NCBI RefSeq assembly: GCF_003675875.1
Contig: NZ_RCDI01000003.1
Coordinates: 1 to 64,000 of the forward strand
DNA: 64,000 bases
DNA from: Halostella limicola
GTDB taxonomy: Archaea; Halobacteriota; Halobacteria; Halobacteriales; Natronoarchaeaceae
Reading direction: 5' to 3'
Shown: in pieces, positions 58,804 to 64,000 of the stretch
How the letters are laid out: the number at the start of each line of letters is the position of its first letter
Position numbering within the stretch: position 1 is the stretch's first letter
Made by a program: the position numbers and the translations under genes
Notes under the pieces: generated by a model
What the model was told of the DNA's origin: nothing
What the model saw: the letters and a program-made list of their open reading frames with translations, nothing else
The model's database searches: none

Positions 58804-58892
58804 GCTGAATACACATAGCTCCCCCGTCCCGGAGAGGGAATGTCTCTAGCCACTCGGCCCATACCGAGAGGGATCGTTGGAGGTAGTAGACG
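58804..58892 (+). repeat. Conserved promoter/leader module, copy 3
   Basis: Third copy of the module: GCTGAATACACATAGC, TAGCCACTCGGCCCATACCGA, GGGATCGTTGGAGGTAGTAGACG then ATG. It is the most diverged, in particular at the TATA (CACATAGC for CATATAAC), so its promoter may be weaker. Confidence 0.75.
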
Positions 58893-59204
58893 ATGAGCGT
58901 CGAACTGCCTACCCACACCGAACGCACCGCCGAGAACGATCCCGTCAGCCAAACCGTCGTCCTCGCCGTCGCAGACGCGACCGGCGACGACCCGCTGGAG
59001 CTCCCCCCGCTGTTCGACACGGTCGACCCCGACGCGCTGGACAAGCTCTTCGCCGACCGGATCGACGGGACGGAGCGCCTCGGCGGCCGCTTCGAGTTCG
59101 CGTACGCGGGCTGCGAGGTGAGCGTCCACGCCGACGGGACCGTGGACGTCGTTCCGGTCGCGGAGGAGACCGCCGGCGCCGCGCGAGCGGTCATCTCCGA
59201 CTGA
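58893..59204 (+). CDS. HalOD1 output-domain protein (tandem copy 3)
   Basis: A 103-residue paralogue: QTVVLAVADATGDDPLELPPLFDTVDPDALDKLFADRIDG, then FEFAYAGCEVSVHADGTVDVV. The core is the same as in copies 1 and 2, with a longer insertion after the LF motif. It is the last of the array, followed by the pyrimidine-rich repeat region. Confidence 0.85.
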   Translation: MSVELPTHTERTAENDPVSQTVVLAVADATGDDPLELPPLFDTVDPDALDKLFADRIDGTERLGGRFEFAYAGCEVSVHADGTVDVVPVAEETAGAARAVISD

Positions 59205-59563
59205 GCCGCCCCCGCGTCGACCGAGATTCGGTCACCGCTCCCCGTTGACGCTGCCCTCCGAGGCCCGCTGACGCCCGCTCCCCTCCCCCACTGACGCTTC
59301 CGGCCCTCCACCACGCCGTTGCGCCCTCCGCGCTCCCCCGACCGTCCCCTCCCCGGTCCACACCGCTGACGCTTTCGCCCCCCGATCCGCCCTCGCTGAC
59401 GCCGTCTCCCCTCCCTCCGCCCTCCCCACCGCGCCGCTCCGCCCGCTCCCCGCTGACGCCTCTCTTCAGCTCTCTCGACAACCGCCGTTCTTCTCCCACG
59501 CCCTTTCTCTCGCCGCGCGACCGACCATCCGCCGCAGGCGACTCCGCCGCCGCGCTCGCATCG
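59205..59563 (+). repeat. Pyrimidine-rich region with six GCTGACGC-like motifs
   Basis: The plus strand is extremely C/T-rich. A motif (G/A)(C/T)TGACGC occurs six times: 59244-59251 (GTTGACGC), 59267-59274, 59290-59297 (ACTGACGC), 59365-59372, 59395-59402 and 59452-59459. Spacings are 23, 23, 75, 30 and 57 bp. No gene is supported on either strand. It may be a binding-site cluster, a degenerated repeat or a structured RNA region downstream of the HalOD1 array. Confidence 0.6.
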
Positions 59564-60118
59564 CTACGGCGAAGCCGCCACGAGGAACCACGTTTCGGGC
59601 CGCTCGTCGAGGCGCTCTACGACGAAGCCGGCCGCGTCGAGGTGCCCGCGAACCTCGTCGGGACCGTAGCGCTCGTCGGTCGGCGGGCCGGACTCGCCGG
59701 CGCCGTCGGCCGACCAGTCCGCGAGCACCAGTCGGCCCTCCGGCCGGAGGACGCGCCGGAGTTCGAACAGCGCCGCAGCGCCGTAGAACTCGTGGTACGT
59801 CATCGTCGAGACGACGGCTGCGGCCTCGTCGTCCGGGAACGGCAGGTCCGCGGCGTCGGCGGTGACGAGGTCGACGTTCTCCGGGACGCCCTTCTCCCGG
59901 TAGCGGTCGTGCATCGCCTCCTGCACGTCGACGGCGTGGACGCGGTCGGCGCGCTTCGCGACGTCGTCGGTGTAGAAGCCCGTGCCGCTGCCGAGGTCGA
60001 CGACCGTCCCGCCGTCGGGGATCGGACCCAGCAGCTCCTCGACGGAGCAGTGGCGGTAGCGGAAGGCGGCGTCCTCCAGTCGGTCGGCGTTCTCGGGGTC
60101 GTACGTGTGAAATCCCAT
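59564..60118 (-). CDS. Class I SAM-dependent methyltransferase
   Basis: A 184-residue protein with motif I VVDLGSGTGFYTDDVAKRADRVHAVD, then VDLVTADAADLPFPDDEAAAVVSTMTYHEF and LRPEGRLVLADWSADG, as in the methyltransferase_11/25 families. The N-terminal MGFHTYDPENADRLEDAAFRY is a family trait in haloarchaea. Substrate unknown. The start is the ATG at 60118. Confidence 0.88.
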   Translation of the reverse strand: MGFHTYDPENADRLEDAAFRYRHCSVEELLGPIPDGGTVVDLGSGTGFYTDDVAKRADRVHAVDVQEAMHDRYREKGVPENVDLVTADAADLPFPDDEAAAVVSTMTYHEFYGAAALFELRRVLRPEGRLVLADWSADGAGESGPPTDERYGPDEVRGHLDAAGFVVERLDERPETWFLVAASP

Positions 60119-60231
60119 ACGTCCCCTTGGACAAGCAGGGGTTTCAGTGGACCGGGGCGGGGAGCGGCTGGCCGAGTCGGCTGCGGCGAGTGATCGGCCG
60201 CGGGAGGTAGCGGCCGCGAGCGGCCGTCCGA

Positions 60232-61710
60232 TCAGTCGTCGCTCGGCGCCGCGTTCGGACTGGTCGGGTCGACGACGCCGTCGGCCCACGTGCCCCGGAG
60301 GAAGTACAGCCCGGCCGCGGCGGCCATGAGCGCGTTCGCCGCGGCGACGCCGTACCAGACGCCCATCGCGCCCATGTCGAGCGGCCCGACGAGCGCGTAC
60401 GCGAGCGACGCCCGGAAGACGATGAAGCCGAAGAACGCGAACACCATCGCGAGGCGCGTGCTCCCGCTGCCGCGGAAGCCCCCCTGGACGACGTAGAACA
60501 CCCCCATGAAGACGTACGACGCGCCGACCACCCGGAGGTAGTCGCCCCCGATGGCGATCACCTCGGCGGCGCTCTCGCCGGTGATGAACACGCCGACGAT
60601 CGGTTCGGCGAAGGCGTAGACGCCGGCGGACAGCGCGAGCAGACAGACGACGATGATCGCCGTCGCCGCGTACACGCCGCGCTCGGCGCGGTCCGGCTGG
60701 TCGGCCCCGAGGTTCTGCCCGACGACCGTCTCGACGCCGCGGGCCAGTCCCAGCGCGGGCAGGACGACCATCGAGGTGACGCGGGTGCCGATACCGTAGC
60801 CGGCGACGGCGTCCGCGCCGACGAGCGCGACGAGAGCGGTCACGACGGTGGTGCTCACGGCGACCATGCTCCGCTCGACGCTTGCGGGCGCGCCGATCCG
60901 GACGATCTTCCGGACGGTGTCGGACCGGAGCACGAAGTCGGACGGTGAGAGGCTGATGCCGACGCGGCCGGACAGCAGCAGGGCGACGCCGATCGCGGCC
61001 CCGATCCCGCGGGTGATGATGGTCGCCAGCGCCGCGCCGCGGACGCCGAACCCCGAGAAGCCGGTCGCCGCGTACAGCGACGCTTCGAGCGATTCGAGGC
61101 CGGTCCACGCGAACAGGACGTTCCCCTCGAACCCGAGGATGAAGAAGGGGTCGGCGACCACGTTGAGGAAGACGCCGAACGCCATCAGGTACAGCGGCGT
61201 CCGGGTGTCGCCCCACCCCTGCAGGAGCGCCTGGAAGATGAAGAAGCCGAAGACGAACGGCAGGCCGAGGAACATCGTCCGGGTGTACGCGAGCGACAGC
61301 GCGAACTCCTCGGAGCCGGGAGGCGCGCCGACCAACTGGAGAAGCCACGGCGCGGCGGCGTATCCGACGACCGACAGGACGGCCGACACGACGACGACGA
61401 AGGTGATGGTCTGGCCCGCCACGCTCGCGATCCGGTCGGTGTTCCCCGCGCCCTTGTTCTGGGCGACCAGCACCGTCCCCGCGACGGTGAAGCCGGCCGC
61501 GAGCGCGATGACGAGGAAGACGATCGCCCACGAGAAGGAGATGGCGCTCACCGCCGCCTGCCCGAGGCGGCCGACCCAGAAGGTGTCGGCCAGGTTGTAC
61601 CCCACCTGCAGCAGGTTCGTGACGACGATGGGAAGCGAGAGGAGGACGAGCGGCTTCACCAGCGCGCCGTTCACCACGTCGACGGCGCGGTCGTCGCCGG
61701 CCCCGCTCAT
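60232..61710 (-). CDS. MATE family efflux transporter
   Basis: A 492-residue multidrug/organic-cation exporter with twelve predicted helices in two six-helix halves. The start GALVKPLVLLSLPIVVTNLLQVGYNLADTFWVGRLG is the NorM/DinF N-terminal signature; GWGDTRTPLYLMAFGVFLNVVADPFFI and FRGSGSTRLAMVFAFFGF are the paired motifs of the two halves. Drives export by H+ or Na+ exchange. Its start overlaps the stop of the TetR gene (ATGA), so the regulator and exporter share a transcript. Confidence 0.92.
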   Translation of the reverse strand: MSGAGDDRAVDVVNGALVKPLVLLSLPIVVTNLLQVGYNLADTFWVGRLGQAAVSAISFSWAIVFLVIALAAGFTVAGTVLVAQNKGAGNTDRIASVAGQTITFVVVVSAVLSVVGYAAAPWLLQLVGAPPGSEEFALSLAYTRTMFLGLPFVFGFFIFQALLQGWGDTRTPLYLMAFGVFLNVVADPFFILGFEGNVLFAWTGLESLEASLYAATGFSGFGVRGAALATIITRGIGAAIGVALLLSGRVGISLSPSDFVLRSDTVRKIVRIGAPASVERSMVAVSTTVVTALVALVGADAVAGYGIGTRVTSMVVLPALGLARGVETVVGQNLGADQPDRAERGVYAATAIIVVCLLALSAGVYAFAEPIVGVFITGESAAEVIAIGGDYLRVVGASYVFMGVFYVVQGGFRGSGSTRLAMVFAFFGFIVFRASLAYALVGPLDMGAMGVWYGVAAANALMAAAAGLYFLRGTWADGVVDPTSPNAAPSDD

Positions 61711-62318
61711 TCGTCGTCCTCCGCGACCAGCCTATCGACGTAGCGGTGCAGTTCCTCGCGGACGGCCGCCGCCTCGTCGCCGAACTCGGTCGTCGCCCCG
61801 CGGACCATCGCCCCCTCGAACGTCGTCTGGAGGTGGGCCGCGGCGGCGTCCGGGTCGACGTCGCGGAAGTCGCCGCGCTCTATCCCCTCGGCGACGACCT
61901 TCGCCACCTCCGACCGGAAGAACCGGTCGCTCTCGGTGAAGTGGTCGCGGTAGGCCTCGTCGTGAGCGGCCTGCGCCCGGAGTTCGACCATCGCCTTGCG
62001 GAACTCGCGGCGCTCGTCGTCGATGTCGACCGGGACCACGTAGTCGATCAGCGACCGGAGCCGGGGTTCGGGATCCTCGCTCTCCCACCGCGGGACCGTC
62101 TCCCGGTAACGGTCGAGCATGAACGAGAGGAAATCGAGCAGGAGGTCGTCCTTGCCGTCGTAGTGGTGGTACAGCAGCGACTTGCTCTTCGAGAACTCGT
62201 CGCCGATCCGCTGGATCGTCAGGCCCGCGTACCCGTGCTCGCAGAGCGCTCGGTAGGTCGCCTGCATGATGGCCGCCCGGGTGTCGTCGGGCGCGTCCTC
62301 GAACAGGTCCGTCCCCAT
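61707..62318 (-). CDS. TetR family transcriptional regulator of the MATE exporter
   Basis: A 203-residue regulator. The HTH is RAAIMQATYRALCEHGYAGLTIQRIGDEF then SKSLLYHHYDGKDDLLLDFL (about residues 14-64), followed by a ligand domain with a variable pocket. The start at 62318 is chosen because the frame upstream of it is the operator itself. Self-regulation with control of the downstream MATE gene is the simplest model: a drug or metabolite would release it from the palindrome at 62322-62339. Confidence 0.92.
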   Translation of the reverse strand: MGTDLFEDAPDDTRAAIMQATYRALCEHGYAGLTIQRIGDEFSKSKSLLYHHYDGKDDLLLDFLSFMLDRYRETVPRWESEDPEPRLRSLIDYVVPVDIDDERREFRKAMVELRAQAAHDEAYRDHFTESDRFFRSEVAKVVAEGIERGDFRDVDPDAAAAHLQTTFEGAMVRGATTEFGDEAAAVREELHRYVDRLVAEDDE

Positions 62319-62321
62319 TGT

Positions 62322-62339
62322 TGAATAAACGTTCATTCA
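62322..62339. promoter_or_regulatory. Palindromic operator of the TetR-MATE operon
   Basis: TGAATAAACGTTCATTCA is an 18-bp inverted repeat with one mismatched pair, placed 4-21 bp upstream of the tetR start codon and overlapping the likely core promoter (GTTTATTC on the minus strand). It has the arm length and centre of known TetR operators. Confidence 0.75.
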
Positions 62340-62453
62340 GCCGTTTAACGCTTGCCGTTCGACCTCGCCGGGCGCGTTCCCTCCCGCGTTTCAGTTCCGG
62401 TAAATAATGACAAACGTTATAAAGTGTAAGACGGTACCACGGGCCATAGCGCG

Positions 62454-63164
62454 ATGATAGACCTCGATATCGACATGCGGCAGTACGACTGCCCGTTCAT
62501 CGACACGACGGACGACGAGGACATCGCGTTCTCCGCCGTGCAGTGGCAACTGGACACGGACGCCGAGCGACTGGAGACCCGTCTCGTGGCCAAGGCCGAC
62601 TCGCGGGGCGCCCTCGACAAGGGGCTGCACACCCTCCGGGACCACCGGAACATGAAGCAGTGCTCCATCCTCTCGAAGCGGGAGAACGTCGCCCAGATAG
62701 CGACCGCGATCGAGGAGACGAACGCGATGCGGACGATAGAGCGCAACGGCGGCTACATCACCGGGCCGTTCCAGATCGAGGACGGCCGCGAGCACTGGCA
62801 CGTCGGCTTCGACGACGACGCCACCGAGGACGAGACCCTCGCGGAACTCGACCGACACAACGACTTCCGGGTCGAGACCAGGGACCACTTCGACGCGACG
62901 ACGCTGTTCGACCTGATCGAGAACTCCGACAGCGCGCTCAACCTCCTCGACGGCTGCCGGTCGCTCACCGACACGGAGCTCGAAACCCTGCAGACGGCGG
63001 CGGAACGCGGCTACTACCAGTCCCCCCGAGAGACGACGCTCGGCGACCTCGCTGACCACTTCGACGTCTCGAAGACGGCCGTCTCGACCAACCTCCGGCG
63101 CGGCGAACGCAAGGTGCTGGAGGCCGCGATGTCCGCGATGACGGGCCTAGACGACCGGCTCTGA
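62454..63164 (+). CDS. HTH_10 (Bat-like) transcriptional regulator
   Basis: A 236-residue protein. An N-terminal domain of about 150 residues resembles the bacterio-opsin activator partner domain of haloarchaeal regulators. The C-terminal HTH_10 has LTDTELETLQTAAERGYYQSPRETTLGDLADHFDVSKTAVSTNLRRGERKVLEA, the classic pattern. A TATA-like GTTATAAAGTG at about 62414-62424 lies 30 bp before the ATG at 62454. Such proteins regulate diverse haloarchaeal genes; the target is unknown. Confidence 0.88.
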   Translation: MIDLDIDMRQYDCPFIDTTDDEDIAFSAVQWQLDTDAERLETRLVAKADSRGALDKGLHTLRDHRNMKQCSILSKRENVAQIATAIEETNAMRTIERNGGYITGPFQIEDGREHWHVGFDDDATEDETLAELDRHNDFRVETRDHFDATTLFDLIENSDSALNLLDGCRSLTDTELETLQTAAERGYYQSPRETTLGDLADHFDVSKTAVSTNLRRGERKVLEAAMSAMTGLDDRL

Positions 63165-63232
63165 TACCGGCCGCACCGAGTGGTTCGCGAACCGACCGTT
63201 TTACGGGGCGGCGCGGCGTCGGACGTGACGAC

Positions 63233-64000
63233 GTGGAGACAACACACGAGGTGCACGTCGGCGACGCCCGCTCGATGGCGGAGCTTGCGGACGACAGCGT
63301 CGAACTGGTGGTGACCTCGCCCCCGTACCCGATGATCGAGATGTGGGACGAGACGTTCGCCAGCCTCGACCCGGCCGTGGGCGAGGCGCTTGACGCGGCC
63401 GACGGCGACCGGGCGTTCGACCTGATGCACGACCTGCTGGATGAGGTGTGGGCGGAGGTCGCCCGCGTGCTCGTCCCGGGCGGCATCGCCTGCGTCAACG
63501 TCGGCGACGCCACCCGCTCTATCGGCGACAGCTTCCAGCAGTTCCCGAACCACGTGCAGGTCACGGAGACGTTCCGCGATCTGGGCTTTCAGGCGCTCCC
63601 GGACGTGCTCTGGCGCAAGCCGACGAACAAGGCGAGCAAGTTCATGGGCTCCGGCATGCTGCCGCCGAACGCCTACGTCACCCTGGAGCACGAGTACGTC
63701 CTCGTGTTCCGCAACGGCGGCTCCCGGCGGTTCGAGCCGAACGCGACGCGGCGCTACGAAAGCGCCTACTTCTGGGAGGAGCGCAACGAGTGGTTCTCCG
63801 ACGTGTGGACCGACGTGCGCGGCCGGACGCAGGAGCTCGACGACGCGGTCGATCCGGAACTGCGCGAGCGCTCCGGCGCCTACCCGCTCGCCATCCCGTA
63901 CCGCCTCGTCAACATGTACTCCGTGCGCGGCGACACCGTGCTCGATCCCTTCTGGGGCACGGGCACGACGACCGCGGCGGCGATGGCGAGCGCGCGGAAC
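63233..64000 (+). CDS. DNA methyltransferase (Zim-like, CTAG-type), cut by window end
   Basis: The first 256 codons of a beta-class methyltransferase. Residues near 27-35 contain LVVTSPPYPM (motif IV), then ARVLVPGGIACVNVGDATRSIG, KPTNKASKFMGSGMLPPNAY and, near the end, TVLDPFWGTGTTTAAA (motif I). The family resembles the haloarchaeal Zim enzyme, which is thought to methylate CTAG; the assignment is by recalled similarity. The GTG at 63233 is chosen because the TATA-like GTTTTACG at about 63198-63205 predicts transcription from about 63230. The 3' end is outside the window. Confidence 0.75.
   Translation, partial: METTHEVHVGDARSMAELADDSVELVVTSPPYPMIEMWDETFASLDPAVGEALDAADGDRAFDLMHDLLDEVWAEVARVLVPGGIACVNVGDATRSIGDSFQQFPNHVQVTETFRDLGFQALPDVLWRKPTNKASKFMGSGMLPPNAYVTLEHEYVLVFRNGGSRRFEPNATRRYESAYFWEERNEWFSDVWTDVRGRTQELDDAVDPELRERSGAYPLAIPYRLVNMYSVRGDTVLDPFWGTGTTTAAAMASARN

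Noticed and set aside
59191-59563. Possible CRISPR array in the pyrimidine-rich tract
   Set aside because: Motif copies are short (8 bp) and irregularly spaced, without constant spacers or long identical repeats, so this is not a CRISPR array.

Overview
This window is chromosomal DNA of a haloarchaeon (class Halobacteria). The evidence is high GC, very acidic proteins, archaeal TATA promoters with many leaderless starts, a haloarchaeal 16S rRNA 5' end, the mevalonate-pathway HMG-CoA synthase, Tat-exported halolysin-like proteases, HalOD1 and HTH_10 regulators, and a tRNA whose 3' end is the target of a haloarchaeal integrase. The genus cannot be fixed from these data.

Layout. 1-626: the 5' end of a 16S rRNA gene (minus strand) and its promoter/leader region. 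627-11673: mostly housekeeping and small conserved haloarchaeal genes (three GNAT acetyltransferases, a DUF1917-like protein, a YdjM-type membrane protein, an XRE regulator, an HD phosphohydrolase, HMG-CoA synthase, a large PKD surface protein, DUF2150, a TatD-like hydrolase and an NYN protein). 11700-15600: two paralogous secreted subtilisin-like proteases behind AT-rich upstream regions. 15686-20928: the glycine cleavage system (gcvT-gcvH and gcvPA-gcvPB), split by an oppositely oriented cupin gene. 21000-28710: small zinc-binding proteins, an ABC importer (permease and ATPase, no binding protein) behind a DtxR-type palindrome, PduO cobalamin adenosyltransferase, an adenine deaminase-like protein and a metallo-beta-lactamase protein, then a small gene behind further DtxR-like boxes.

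28802-38409: an AT-richer mobile element of 9,571 bp per att-to-att unit, integrated in the 3' end of tRNA-Val(CAC). A 37-bp direct repeat of the tRNA end bounds it. It carries two ParB-like proteins, an unknown protein between them, a beta-class DNA methyltransferase, a possible cyclin-like protein, three proteins with PD-(D/E)XK-like or HsdR-N nuclease signatures, and a tyrosine integrase beside the right att copy. No capsid, portal, ParA or recognisable replication gene was seen. It looks like an integrative element with restriction-like cargo and is the best candidate here for an undescribed system.

38610-64000: chromosomal again. It holds a response regulator, USP plus amino acid permease, a methyltransferase, an ornithine cyclodeaminase-like enzyme, an ArsR/membrane/lipoprotein cluster, an RND exporter, a fused GmrSD-like endonuclease next to an MrfB/MrfA-like repair pair, cytochrome oxidase subunit I, three tandem HalOD1 genes with duplicated leaders, a pyrimidine-rich repeat tract, a TetR-controlled MATE exporter, an HTH_10 regulator, and the start of a Zim-like DNA methyltransferase cut by the window end.
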